This document shows, one piece after another, positions 21,341 through 32,420 of a stretch of DNA of 64,000 nucleotides (its first letter is position 1; the number at the start of each line of letters is the position of its first letter). The stretch comes from Echria macrotheca. Its lineage: Eukaryota; Ascomycota; Sordariomycetes; Sordariales; Schizotheciaceae. The stretch lies in NCBI GenBank assembly GCA_030411725.1, contig MU839843.1, positions 186,001-250,000 of the forward strand. Direction: 5' to 3'. The notes under the pieces were generated by a model, which was given only the letters and a program-made list of their open reading frames with translations, was not told the DNA's origin and ran no database searches. Both the position numbers and the translations under genes were made by a program.

Positions 21341-22860
21341 TCAGACATATATATAGCAAAATTGACCCCTATTTCCTCCAAGCTGATCATGAGCCTCCAA
21401 AAGCGGCACCTTAATATCAGACAACCACTCGAGATCAATAACCATCTTATTCGGATCCGTCACCCGCTGCCGCTTCTCCACCTGTTCACCAGTAGACATC
21501 CCACCCATCCCACCCATATCGCCTCCGTGGTCCATATTCATCGGCACGACGGTCCCGTAGAGAGGCACGGAATACAGCCTGTTGTCGATGTCCTGCAGCT
21601 GCCACATCCACCAGAGCCGGTCGAGGGCGGCGTGGTGGAAGTGGAAGACGGGGTCGCCGGGGGAGGTCATAGGGTCGCCGCCGGGGTCGACGGCGTTGAT
21701 GTAGTGGCCTGCGCTGTGGACCTGTTTTTTTGAGATTTGTGTTAGTTTTTCTTTTCTCTTTTTTTCCTTCTTCGCAGTTCGGAGAAAAGAAAACGAGAAC
21801 GTACCCCCCAGTTGTACGGGTCACTCAGATTCCGCGGCGGGGTCAGGAGCATGTTGTAGAACGTGTCAATGTCCTGGCTCTGCATGAGCTTGTACACCCT
21901 GTCGGCCGTGGCGCCGAGCGCGGCGTTCTTGTTGAGATCACGCCTCAGACAGCGTTTGTTCAGCGCTGTCCCGTTAGTGAACGGATTCTTCGGCAGGCCG
22001 CGGTGCGTAGCCATAGTAGTCGGGCCGAGGGTGACGACCATGCTGGTTTTGTTAGCAGTGGTCTTCTCCACTGGAAGCCAAGGAAAACATACTCGGAGAA
22101 CGGATGGCCAGCCTTGATACACCCACCGCCGCCGCCAGACGGAATCCTGGTCTGCGCCGACCCAACGCCCGTATACAGCGGATCATAATCGCCCGTCCCG
22201 CCGAGACTCGACGAATTCCCGTTGAAATGGGGCGACGTCGCACCGGTCCCGTCGGCAACCAGATCCCGCGCGATCCGGTCGTAGTTCATATACGGCAGCC
22301 AGCTCTTGTACCCGCACTCATTGCGCAGCGCCGTCTCGAGCACCCACATGAAGTGCTTATGCGCCGGGAACAGGTGGTAGTTATCATGCAGCTCGGCCGC
22401 GTGCGTCATGTGGTACGCGACAAAGTCGTCCCACCGGGAGATGGCGCCGGGGAATCGGTCCTTGGGCGCCCGCGCAGGCATCGCCATCAGACACTTGACC
22501 GCCCGCACGTAGTCCTCGCGCTCGTCGACGCGGAGGTCGGCCCATTCGCGGCGGACGCCTGCATTCTCGAGCGTGCAGTTGTTGTTCGTTCCGGCTGCCA
22601 CCTTCTTGGCGATGAAGGCCTCGACTTTGGACCGCGTCGTGACTTCGATTTGCTCGACCACGTCGATGGCGTAAGCTGGGTTTTTTACTCTGGTGGTCGA
22701 GTTAGCTCGTCTTCGGAGGTTTTGAGGCAAAAAGTGAGTATTACACCTTGATGTTGGCGGCGTACGACCCTGCAATGGCGGCGGCCTCGGCCTCAGAGAG
22801 GGCTGTCCCAACTCCGAAGAGGAGAGAGGACACCACGAGGGAGCTCCACGAGAACGGCAT
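21341..22860 (-). CDS. Secreted tyrosinase (type-3 copper monophenol oxidase)
   Basis: Four exons give 443 residues: 22745-22860, 22093-22689, 21805-22042 and 21341-21721. The introns are 22690-22744 (GTAATA donor), 22043-22092 and 21722-21804, all in phase. The protein starts with a clear signal peptide (hydrophobic residues 5-20). The CuA site is carried by H132, H140 and H149 in HMTHAAELHDNYHLFPAHKH, followed by the ALRNECGYKSWLPY signature. CuB uses H319, H323 (WGVHSAGH) and the HH pair at 346-347 in DPVFHFHHAALDRLWW. It hydroxylates monophenols and oxidises diphenols to quinones, for melanin or for tailoring of metabolites. A Gly/Met-rich loop (HGGDMGGMGGM) follows the active site. The long C-terminal shielding domain of mushroom-type enzymes is absent. 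Confidence 0.92.
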
Positions 22861-24275
22861 GTTGTCGGGGATACCAAACCGGATATCACACGTAGAATCT
22901 CAAAACTCACCACCGTCCGGAACCAAACCCCTTTTAAACAACCACTCGCTCCCCTTCCCCTCAGTGCGTGGCATATATACACTTCGCCCCTGACGGGTTA
23001 AGGATCGCCCCCCGGCCCAGAGGCCGAATAAATCGGCACTTGGTAGTGATTGGCGTACGTAACCCTCTCTAACTCGTCTTCTTCCATTTGTGTGGCCCAG
23101 CAATATAGGCGCGTGGGGAAAAGTTAATGTAAATTAGACCAGACGCTTTTTGGCAAAGAGACAAACAAAATGACCCCACTGGTCCCGACGGGCTCAACGC
23201 GGATTTCTGGCATCGGGGGCTCGTTATGTGGGGGAATCCTCGGATCGGGCTGTTCAGCCGGACCAATTGCGGCCAGCCGGATTTGCGAGGCTAGACTCGA
23301 AACTGACGGCTGTTAGATTGGGTGGGAGCAGAATTCGGGATTTGCATAGATATGGCATAGATATGGCACATAGAAGAGTCGCTTTCCAGCGGAAAGGGGG
23401 TTGCAGGTAGCGAGGCGAAGGAGTTGGGGGCTATCTTGGTATATATGAATGAAGGGAATAAAGGAGAACGCCTGGAACGAAATCATCGTTAGATAGCAGA
23501 GTTCCATTCGCGAGATGAGATGTTTCTCCATGGCTGGAACATCGGGGAAATCATGGTGAATTGCGGTGGCGTCCATGGAAGCTTTAGCCGGAGTGACCCA
23601 GAAGGCCTGGACTGTAAACCGTAGAGCGGTGGCATTTGGAGTCATCCAGCGTCGAGCTTTTCTTGGCTACGGATATAGCAGCCCTGTCTAAACAATAGTC
23701 AACGCTGTGGAAGCTGCCGCAGATACCGGATATGGCGTGCTTACCATGTAGATTCACCATCCCAGGCCTTTGCTTCGATATAAATACCCAAGGTACCTCA
23801 GAGTTCATTCTCAGTAACATATTGCCCCTCAGTACATGTAGTCTCCCGATAAGTGGAAACATCCACCAGACCAACACCACAGGCACAAAACCTACTCCAT
23901 ACTGTGACATCTCTGATATTTCTATCACTATTTGTACAGCTATTCATGTCTCCGCCCTAGCGGGCCATCCTCTTCGCCTTCCTCCCAGGAGGTTTCCCTC
24001 GGTGCGCTGTACAGCTCCCCAAAACAACCTAGATAAATATTCGCCCAGCAAATTCATAAACACCCAAACGCCTTGGCTGGCGAGCCAATACCTCGAGGCA
24101 GTCTTGTTCCAGTCTTGAATCTCTTGATCAAATCAACCGCCCCCCTTTTCGACCAAACCTATGCGCCGGGAATACCAAGCCAGCCCATGAAACAAAGGGA
24201 AATGAACAGAAACAAAATCACTGATCGAAGTACCTGACCCCAATCGCTTCATACAGAAACATGCCGCGGCGAACC
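22861..24275. other. Intergenic, no gene seen
   Basis: Contains the tyrosinase promoter at its left end and probably the 3' UTR of the CM1 gene at its right end. No further gene was recognised. Confidence 0.45.
22972..22980 (-). promoter_or_regulatory. TATA box of the tyrosinase gene
   Basis: Minus-strand GTATATATG lies about 112 bp before the start codon at 22860. Confidence 0.5.
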
Positions 24276-27245
24276 CTACGCGCCGCGATTTCGTAAGCTA
24301 CTGACACGACCCAACCCGAGCCACTTGAGCTTGCCACCACCCTCGGCCCGGGCCGGAGGACCACTCGTGACTGCCGCACTGTTCCCAAGACTTGCACTGT
24401 TCGGCCCCGAGCCGGACGTAACCGGTCGAGCAGGTCCAGGAATGGGACCAATAGGGGCACCACCTGATGGCTCAAGAGGTGCCCCGCCCCCCTCGTCGAG
24501 GTCCAACCTTTGCTGAGCCTTATTTCGCAAGATTGGTGGCGGTGTGGCGCTCGCCCTATCATCCTCAATCAGAGACGAACGCTTACCACATGACGGATAC
24601 CCCATCTGGGACGGCAAATTCCTAAACGTTGTCTCAGTCGCCGGTGCGCTCGAAGGAGCCGGCTGTGGCGGCTCCGCAGACCCTGTCGACCTCCGGAACA
24701 GGCTGTTGAGACCTCGTGGACGTGGAGCCTGGCTCGCAGTCGGGGGATAATGACGCTGCTTTGGGAGCGGTTGCTGCGCAGGCGATTGAGCCTCCTGCGA
24801 CTGTTGAGGAGGCGGCTGGTGATGCGGTCGCGGCGGCACTGTCATGGACCGGTCTTGACGGAGACCAATCTCTCTCAGATGTGACGGCGTGGGCCGCAGG
24901 TCAACACTGCCACTCCGGTCCCGTCTAGTCGGGCTTTTCTTCAGTCGGGAGCTCATCGGAGAAGGCTTGGCCGGCGATGCCGGCACGCTGCCCGAGCTGT
25001 ACGCCCCGGCCGTTGGTCCGGTTTGAGCGTGGAGGCTCGAGCGCCGATTCGGTGGCGGCGGCGGGGCATTACCCGGGCCAATAACCGGCGTCGCAAAGCC
25101 AGAACCGAAGAAAGGGGACGGCAGTGAACTGCCGAGTGCATCCAGAGCTTCTGCCATCGGTGCCGAAATTCCGTTTCCGACAGTACCCATATACGCTGCG
25201 CCGCCGAGATGACCGTACATGGCGTCCGATGCCCAGCCACCCGAACTCACAGGGAAGGAAAAGAGATCTGGCGAGGCACGACCGGCGTTCTTGTTCGGGC
25301 CGGCTTGCGACGCTGAGCTCATGGGATCAAGTGCGCCCCGATTTGGCTTCAGACTCTCTCGGAGCCAGGGGTCGAAGCTCGATGCCATCGAATCGACCTC
25401 ATTAGCAAAGTCATCGTCAGAATCACTGTCCCAACCGTCCTTACCACCGCGTCGGGAGATGGTTGTGGCACCGGCTGACTGAGGACGGAGCTGCGGCGAT
25501 GGCGACAGCTCGCGGTCGAGAGGAGCACCACTTCCCATCAGCGGCTTGCGGCTGTCGAAAGCTGTCGTCGATGCCGGTTGTGTAGTCTGTTGCGGTGCGC
25601 CGAGGTGTGTTCCATCCGTCTCCTCGCCAGCGCCTGATACCTGCGAGGCTGTGGTCTCGGACAACGCCAGGTAGCTGCGCTCGTTCGTCAAGGACTGTCC
25701 CCTGGACAAAGTGTCGTTGGAGTTCTTGAACCGTCTGAGAGTCGAAGTCGAAATCGTATCCGGCGTCGGTGGGAGGGCATGGTTCTGCATGAATTCGCGC
25801 TCCTGGTGCAGCTGGGTGAGTACCTTTTGCAGAGCCTCGCGCTTCTCCTGCTTGGTCTTGGACTGGGATACGACCGTCTGGATGGGTGGCGGAGGCGCCG
25901 CGGCGGCATCCTGGTTGGAGGTTGGTGGGCGAGACGCTTCGTCCATGGCGGTGATAGTCATCTCTAGCCTTTCGAGACGCTGGAGAGGTGAGCCGCTCAC
26001 ATCCAGGATACCGTGAATGTTTTGATACATGTTCCGGGACGCTGAAGTGCGGCGAGGCTTGCTGGGTGTCAAAGACTTGACCGACGCGATCGATTCGCTC
26101 ATCGAGGGACCGCGAGCCCTACTGGGTCCGTCCACAGATGGCGGGCTGCCACCGGCAGGTGAGTCGGCCCCAGCGGCATGTTTCTGGCCATAAATGCTCA
26201 GGAAGGAGCTCTCGCTGAGTACACTCAAGCTGGGACTGCTCACCCCGTTATGTTCCATGCGCTCTGCCTCGTGCGCATCCTCCGCCATCCTAGGCAGACT
26301 GACCACACTTCCGCGAACACCGAGATAGACGTTGCGGAGGTTGGCGGTGTTCTCGCTTCGCTCCGACAGAAAGCTCGGCATGCGGTTGAGAGCTCGAAAG
26401 TCATCGAACTGTGCCAGGTCAAGCATCTTCGACTTGGGGGTCGCTTCTGGGCGGGGAGTCTCGCCACGGGAATAGAACAGGCCGTCATGCTCAACCCGCC
26501 TAACCATCTCCCGCTCCCGGATCAGTTGTTCCACTCTTGCCTCGAGAACCACGATCATTGCGACCGCCTCCTCGACCGCCTTATCCCGCTTCTCCAGCTC
26601 TTGTATCAGTTGATCATTCATCTCGTCTGTCCGCGCCTTCTCGCTCTCAAGCTTCTCGACCCGCTCCTCGAGTGCCGTTTGCTTCTCGCGTCGATGGAAT
26701 AGTTCGAGTTTCAGGTCGAAGTTCTGCTTGTGCAGGGTAGAAAGTGTTTGCTCCATCTCCTTGACACCCAAACCTTTCTTTTTCGCCGGCTCCGTCCCGC
26801 CACTTGATCGTGGGCGCCGTCCGTCTGCGGCGCTCTTCCTCGGTGGCGAGCTCTGGATAGCTCGCATATCAGCGGGCATGCTGACCGCATCATTGCTTGT
26901 ATGACTTGACGACCTCTCGCTCTCATTGACCCTTCGCTCCCGCTCCAATCTTTCCTGGAGATATGTAGACATGGTCGGCAGCGATTCCCTTGACTGTTCT
27001 GAAGCTTCGCGGGATAGTTGCGACCTCGGGCGGTCAATCGTGGGGGGGCGCGTCGTTCGTTGATACGGATGTCGTGAGCTCGTCGTCGAGGGGAGCTGCT
27101 GCTGGGAAGACGCGGCACTGTTGTTGCTCATGCGTGTTCTGGTTGAGCTGGTGCTGGATCGCGACGCAGTGCGGGGGTAAGGAGGTCGCGAGCGGTCGCT
27201 CATCTGGCTTTGCGAGCTGGCGGCGTCCATGCTGGGCAGAAACAA
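24276..27245 (-). CDS. Centrosomin motif 1 (CM1) coiled-coil protein, spindle-pole/MTOC type
   Basis: A single open frame of 989 residues. After a Ser/Arg-rich disordered N-terminus, residues about 155-190 form the CM1 motif (GLGVKEMEQTLSTLHKQNFD, then LKLELFHRREKQ). The motif recruits gamma-tubulin complexes in Cnn, Mto1, Pcp1 and ApsB. A coiled coil with EERVEKLESEK and VLEARVEQLIRERE continues to about residue 250. The rest is long, low-complexity and Ser/Pro-rich, ending with basic KLKWLGLGRVSSLRNRG. It probably acts at spindle pole bodies or septal microtubule-organising centres. Which fungal CM1 paralogue it is cannot be settled by eye. A second Met at residue 6 (27230-27228) is an equally good start. 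Confidence 0.75.
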   Translation of the reverse strand: MFLPSMDAASSQSQMSDRSRPPYPRTASRSSTSSTRTRMSNNSAASSQQQLPSTTSSRHPYQRTTRPPTIDRPRSQLSREASEQSRESLPTMSTYLQERLERERRVNESERSSSHTSNDAVSMPADMRAIQSSPPRKSAADGRRPRSSGGTEPAKKKGLGVKEMEQTLSTLHKQNFDLKLELFHRREKQTALEERVEKLESEKARTDEMNDQLIQELEKRDKAVEEAVAMIVVLEARVEQLIREREMVRRVEHDGLFYSRGETPRPEATPKSKMLDLAQFDDFRALNRMPSFLSERSENTANLRNVYLGVRGSVVSLPRMAEDAHEAERMEHNGVSSPSLSVLSESSFLSIYGQKHAAGADSPAGGSPPSVDGPSRARGPSMSESIASVKSLTPSKPRRTSASRNMYQNIHGILDVSGSPLQRLERLEMTITAMDEASRPPTSNQDAAAAPPPPIQTVVSQSKTKQEKREALQKVLTQLHQEREFMQNHALPPTPDTISTSTLRRFKNSNDTLSRGQSLTNERSYLALSETTASQVSGAGEETDGTHLGAPQQTTQPASTTAFDSRKPLMGSGAPLDRELSPSPQLRPQSAGATTISRRGGKDGWDSDSDDDFANEVDSMASSFDPWLRESLKPNRGALDPMSSASQAGPNKNAGRASPDLFSFPVSSGGWASDAMYGHLGGAAYMGTVGNGISAPMAEALDALGSSLPSPFFGSGFATPVIGPGNAPPPPPNRRSSLHAQTGPTAGAYSSGSVPASPAKPSPMSSRLKKSPTRRDRSGSVDLRPTPSHLREIGLRQDRSMTVPPRPHHQPPPQQSQEAQSPAQQPLPKQRHYPPTASQAPRPRGLNSLFRRSTGSAEPPQPAPSSAPATETTFRNLPSQMGYPSCGKRSSLIEDDRASATPPPILRNKAQQRLDLDEGGGAPLEPSGGAPIGPIPGPARPVTSGSGPNSASLGNSAAVTSGPPARAEGGGKLKWLGLGRVSSLRNRGA

Positions 27246-29406
27246 ACGGAGTGCTTTGTGGGTCCAGCATAAACCTCAAGACACACAGAATGCTCCCTGC
27301 TCTGCCGACAACAGGGGCGTCGCGGGATGGCGATTGGGAACCGTCGAAAAGTCGAGAGGGACAAAGAATTGGAAGGATGATGCTTGTAGGGGCGAGAAGA
27401 GGGTCCGCTGCGGAGAAAAGTATATCGATAGGTCGGGTAAGGAGCCGAACCAGTCGAGTGTTTCCGAGCGCTCGTCCTTAACAGAGCAATTATCGAACGC
27501 GGGATCAAGGGGTGGCGTCTCGACCGGGTTTTCGTCGCGCGGGTTCGCTTCGCCGATCGCCGGGGACGAAGAGGTTTGGTGATACTAGATCATTGGGATG
27601 GCGGCGTTGAACGAGGACGATGACACCATGGTCAGCTTTGCCTCTCTGTCCGCCGTTGCACAGGAGACGGTTCGATTGGAATGCGCGTCGTTGGCTTGCA
27701 GCTGTTAGGAGGAGACTTGTGGATGTTTGTTGGCAATCTCAGGACGGGCGGATTGAGGGAAATCGACTGGGCGCAGAGCACTGCTGCGGCTTGCAGAGAG
27801 GAGAAATGTCGAGCGCAGACGATGTGCAGAGGCGGCAGCCAAAGGGAAGAGAGCCGCAGGAAAGGAGGTCATCTCAGCGAAGGATTCTTTGGAAGAAGCA
27901 AGGTCAACTGCAGCTCGCGTTGGTCAGTGGCCCAGGCAATTGTGGAGCTGTCCACTGGTGTGCCGACCCCCAGTGCCTCACACTGGCCACCCGGCGCTAG
28001 CGCCTCGCGGGCCACTCAGCTCGACTCCGGGACGGTTGCTGCCGAATCGGGGGCCCTCAACTGCCTGTCAGTTCGCGTCAATTCGCAGCTTGCAGCCGAT
28101 CGGAAATGACTTTTGACGGCTGCAGCCAGCCTTGAGTTGTGTTTGCAGGAAACCACACTGTGTTCGTGAGGTTGAGCAACGCTCCACGACACAACTGTGG
28201 AGCATCTGTTGACCACGTCCCCCGTCTAACACGGCAAGGACTCTCTGAGAGTCGCCGTGATGCAGTTGATGGCACCCTCTCACATCAAAATGGACTGTGG
28301 CCCCTGCATCTTTAATGAGGACGGCAGTGGAGGGTGGGAGCGGGCCCGGAGTTGGTGCCCCACTGCAGGCAGTTGAACCAACAGGACGGGGTCGTCACCA
28401 CCCACTAACAATTTTAGCGGCCGGGTTCTGCGGTTCAGCCAATCATGCGTCTCCCAACGGCGTGGAAACAGGGGTTCTCCCGTGCCTGGCCGTGCGCTCG
28501 GGCCGCGAGGTGGCCTTGGTGTGATGTGACAGTTCCAGAGCACAGAAAATCGCCGTTTGAAGAGAAAGGGGGCCTTGCCATTTTGGGGACGCGATTTATT
28601 GAGGCGGTGCAGCAGAAGCAATCACATTTGTTCAGTCATGAAACGCGAGAGGAAACAACTCGGATCCAAGTCGTCGGGATAAGGCAATCCCTCAGCACTT
28701 TCGCTGTTGTTAAGCGACAACCTTTGAGTGTGGAGTGGTACTATTCTAACCTTGACGACCTGGATGGCCTGCCTCGACTCTGCCGCCTCAGGCCCGCAGA
28801 GCGTGGACCCCGGCGCCTGGCTGGGCTGGAATCTCAACGGCGCACCACGACGTGTTCTGAGGATTGAATTCACTCTGGTCTCCAGCGGTACCCCCAAGCA
28901 CTTGATTTCACCACATCTGATGGCCCAGAATCTCTATTTTCTGTCGTCAAACGTCTGGCAAACGCAGATCGAGTGGCTCTCGACCAATCTTGGCAACTGC
29001 ATCATGCATGCGCCGAAGCAATCGTGCCTTCCCCTCCAGAGCGGTCAAGCAACCCCGCCATGGCTCAGTGGATGAAAATTCTCCGCTTCACCGTTGGCTG
29101 CGATCTGCTCGCATGCAACCCTTTCGATTTCTATTCTGGAAACTGTCTCAAACGCCGGGCCCATGCACGACCCGAGTCCCTTTCTGCGATCAGACGTCGA
29201 AAGATCTGATGAGGAAAATGGCTGGGACCGCTTGGGGGAGGGGGCTGGGAACCAAACATTTTAAGAGTCCGGTTGCGGGACATCACAACTCAGCATCCCA
29301 GCTCTCATCTCGTCGTTTGAGCGGAGAGACTCATCTCATCGTTCGAGGCGAAAGTCTCATGGTCATGTCTCGGGTGCAGACATGAGTGTTTCCACATCAT
29401 CTCAGC
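27246..29406. other. Intergenic, 2.2 kb without recognised gene
   Basis: Probably holds the promoter and leader of the CM1 gene. Frames such as 28728-29075 show no family features. A small inverted repeat (GCTCCAC / GTGGAGC) occurs near 28181-28204. Confidence 0.45.
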
Positions 29407-30689
29407 TCACATGGTGACCACCGCTTCCCCGCCTGTTTTGTCTCGAACGACATTCCTCGTCAACTCCATCAGATTATCCATCAACTCGTCACTGCTCGCC
29501 ATCTCGCTCGCCTCCTCTGGCGTCGCCGGTGCGCAGATAAACTGGCCCGACGACTTGGTCACGGTCACGGCATACACGGTCGGCACAGCGCCCTGGAACT
29601 GGTCCTTCTTGAGCGGCTCGACTAGGTGCGACGTGGCAAACCCGCTGACCGGAAACCTGCAGATTGAAGCACATCAGCTTGTGTCTTTGGTGGGTGTCAC
29701 GGGCATGAGACCTACGGCTCGTGGATGTCCTTGACGCTCTGCTTGGTACTCACGAATCCCGGATGGGTCGCGTTCATCAGCAGGTTGGGGTTCCCTTTCT
29801 GCGTCACGTTCCTGTCAAAGTAGCGCGTGTACAGCAGGCTGGCCAGCTTGCTGCGACCATACTGCCCGTTGGGGCCGCTGTCTCGGTTGATCTCGTCGAG
29901 GCTGGCGAACTTGGTGTCACTTGGGGCCGTCCTGTGGAGGTTGCTTGACTGGTTGCTGATGCGGACCACGTTGCCGTTTTCTGCCGTCTTCTTCATTAGT
30001 GGGAGGAGGTAGTTGGTCAGGACGACGTGGCCCATATGGTTGATGGCCATGTGCAGGTCGACTCCGTAGTCTGTTAACTGCGGCGTCATGATACCGCGGC
30101 CACTGTTGTTCACCAGGATGTCTAGTCTGTCGGTGTCCCCAGAGATGGCCTCGGCGACCTGTTTCGTCTTCTTCCAGTCGCTCAGATCACACTGCATCCA
30201 CACAATGCGGTCTGTTTTGTCTTGTCCGAGTTCCTTGGCGATACTTGCCTTTGCTCCCTCGATGGTTTCTTCCGACCTGGAGAGGATGTATACCTTGGCG
30301 ATGTTGTTTTTGAGGAGGGTGTGGGCGACGCCGAACCCGATGCCCTGGCTGCCGCCGGTAATGACAGCGACCTTGCCGGTGAGGTCCGGACATTCGTCGA
30401 GGCCGAACTGGTTGGATCCTAGCTTTGGGAAAGGACCCCCGAAATTCTCGGCCAGTGTGTTCTGATGGTCAGCTCACTGACCCCTGGCGCTGGGCAAGTC
30501 GCATACCTTGATGGTTTGCATATTTGGGAACTTTGCTGCCGATATTCGGCTGGTCATAAATGTCCTTATTGATGTCCTCGGTGGCTGACAACGCCAGTTG
30601 TGACTTGAGATGGATCTTGTTTTAGTAAAAGCTATGCGAAAGATACTGGAGGTTTCGGGCAAGGTTCTGCAAACCAATTTGTTCGACAT
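29407..30689 (-). CDS. Short-chain dehydrogenase, retinol-dehydrogenase/WWOX-like, possibly mitochondrial
   Basis: Three exons give 392 residues: 30507-30689, 29716-30461 and 29407-29656, with introns 30462-30506 (45 bp) and 29657-29715 in phase. The first 60 residues are rich in Arg, Ser and Thr with almost no acidic residues, which suggests a mitochondrial targeting presequence (inference). Catalytic landmarks are TGGSQGIG at 96-103, NNSGRG at 179-184, a serine near 233 (ISNQSSN) and Y262/K266 in YGRSK. The long insert and the C-terminal segment TPEEASEMASSDELM resemble fungal retinol-dehydrogenase-like SDRs. The substrate is unknown. Confidence 0.85.
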
Positions 30690-31582
30690 GACTGCGTGTT
30701 AACCACCGAAAGGTGTTGTATTTGGCGACCGTCGCATTACTTTATGCGGACCAGTTGTCAGTGACATCAGGCCGGTTACATATTTTATTGGGCAAATTCT
30801 CAACGTCAGCAAAGTTACCATGACGCAAGTATGCGACCATTACGGTTCGTCGGCCGGCGCGTGGCTACTCAACCTGCGATCGCGAGCCGGCCGGATTGTT
30901 CCGCCCATCAGCGGGATCAGCGCATCGGGAGGCGAAAGACCCGCAAAATTTGGACGGTGCTTCATTCAGAATCTAAGAGACTGTTCAATCATAGGGCTAC
31001 TACAAGATCACCATTCGAACTACAGAAATCCTTTTGGCGGTTCTTTATCCAGCATGGAGCGTGTTCGGTCATCGGTCGCATCCCACACGACCCCTTTTGA
31101 ACAGATTCTAAGGTTGAGCTAAATGAAGACTCGATGGCAGAATCCGACGCGCGCCCTGAACTGACTGACCACAGCACGGCCAAAACCACAAGACCACAAG
31201 AAAACCCTACTCAATGTCCCAGAACACCCAGCCCGGCCAAGGTCTTGGATATCGACGTCAGAGAGTCCACAACAGTCACCAGCGGATCCTGACCGGCTCA
31301 GGTCCCTGAAGGCTCCAATATGAGATGGCGATGGTCGAGAGCGTCGATTGTGGCGTTCTATCTTCCTGAAGAGCGGAATAACAGCTGCTTGGCGACTGCG
31401 GCTCGAAGGCGCGAGGTAAAGACGAGAGGTAGAGGTTGAGGGTTTTCCTCCAAGCCCCATCACACAATATATTGCCTATTATAGTAATAACTTGGAAGGC
31501 TGAATGTGGTGTGGTTGGTGGAAAAGGCTGGGAGGATGGGGATGGAAGATCCCAACATACATCCATGATAACAACCCTCTAG
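30690..31582. other. Intergenic, no gene seen
   Basis: Short unconvincing frames only. AGAATCT and TGTTCAA words near 30967-30990 recur inverted near 31095-31112, which may be the eroded ends of a small element. Confidence 0.35.
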
Positions 31583-32021
31583 CTACCTATGTTGCTCACG
31601 GGCGAGTCTCTCCACCTCCTGAAGGAGAGCCCGGATCCGCGGGTGGAGGGGGGACGCCAAATTCGCTGTGATCGAAACGGCGATAACGGCGCGATTGTTG
31701 AGGTGACAAGCATTGCCCATTGCGATCTTGCTAGGGAGAAAGACGTGTGGAATGCCATGGTTTTCGGCGACGACGGACAGGTTGCGGACGAGATGCGGCG
31801 GGTAGGCATCGGCTGCCAGGATGACGAGCTCGGCGGAGCCGTTGAAGATCGATTTAGTCACATCGGTGACTGTATTTTCTGAGTGAGCAGGTATTTGTTT
31901 GTCTTGATTGGTATCACTAACTTCCTATCTTTAGCTGTTTATGGTGGAGGGCGATCGTTATGGTGTCCAGGATATGCTGTATCAATAATGCATCTTCGGC
32001 CGTGGGTTTCAGGGCAGGCAT
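31583..32021 (-). CDS. Divergent Snu13/15.5K-like L7Ae-family RNA-binding protein
   Basis: Two exons, 31922-32021 and 31583-31869, are joined by a 52-bp intron (GTTAGT...ACAG). They give a 128-residue protein, the usual Snu13 length. With this splice the protein aligns without gaps by eye to Snu13: an N-terminal helix (LLIQHILDTITIALHHKQLK), then GITDVTKSIFNG, ELVILAADAYPPHLV, HGIPHVFLPSKIAMGNAC and AVIAVSITANLASPL. Snu13 binds kink-turns in U4 snRNA and box C/D snoRNAs. The kink-turn contact motif GANEATK of canonical Snu13 is GITDVTK here, so the key Asn and Glu are replaced by Thr and Asp. This suggests a paralogue with changed RNA preference, not the housekeeping Snu13. A 43-bp alternative intron ending at 31879 would insert three residues and fits less well. 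Confidence 0.75.
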
Positions 32022-32284
32022 TTTTGGAGATCACGGGAAATGTTGCCCGGGAAATTCTGAATAGAAGTAGATCTAGGGCTCACGGCGGTTAGATCCGGGA
32101 TGGAATGAGATATATGAAGCCACACAGGCCACACAACGGCTGTGAGGATGATGGGAGAAAAGACGGACTTAAGCTGGGATCACAGACGTCTTATATAGTT
32201 TCCAGACCAGGCCTGGAGCTTAAACACAAGTTCAAACCTGTCCGCATTGCGCGTCATCGATCCCGGAAAAAAAACATAGGGAAA

Positions 32285-32420
32285 GACGGTCTCATGCACC
32301 CACACATTAGGAAGTCTTGGCCCACATGCATCTATAGAATCACATGCCCCCAGGAAACGGGACTTGGTGATTTCAAGAATGCAGTCTGAGGACGGTCTCA
32401 TGCACTCATACATTAGGAAG
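32285..32420. repeat. Direct repeat, 30-bp units 106 bp apart
   Basis: Bases 32285-32314 recur at 32391-32420 with two differences out of 30, both C-to-T. Similarity continues weakly downstream (ATCACATGC words), so a tandem duplication of roughly 106 bp is likely. The C-to-T pattern would fit repeat-induced point mutation or ordinary decay. Confidence 0.6.

Noticed and set aside
30967..31112. Possible small inverted-repeat element
   Set aside because: AGAATCT and TGTTCAA words are inverted at the two ends but interrupted by unmatched bases on one side; arms too short and imperfect to call.
31879..31921. Shorter 43-bp intron for the Snu13-like gene
   Set aside because: It keeps frame but inserts three residues next to the kink-turn motif; the 52-bp alternative ending ACAG aligns gap-free.
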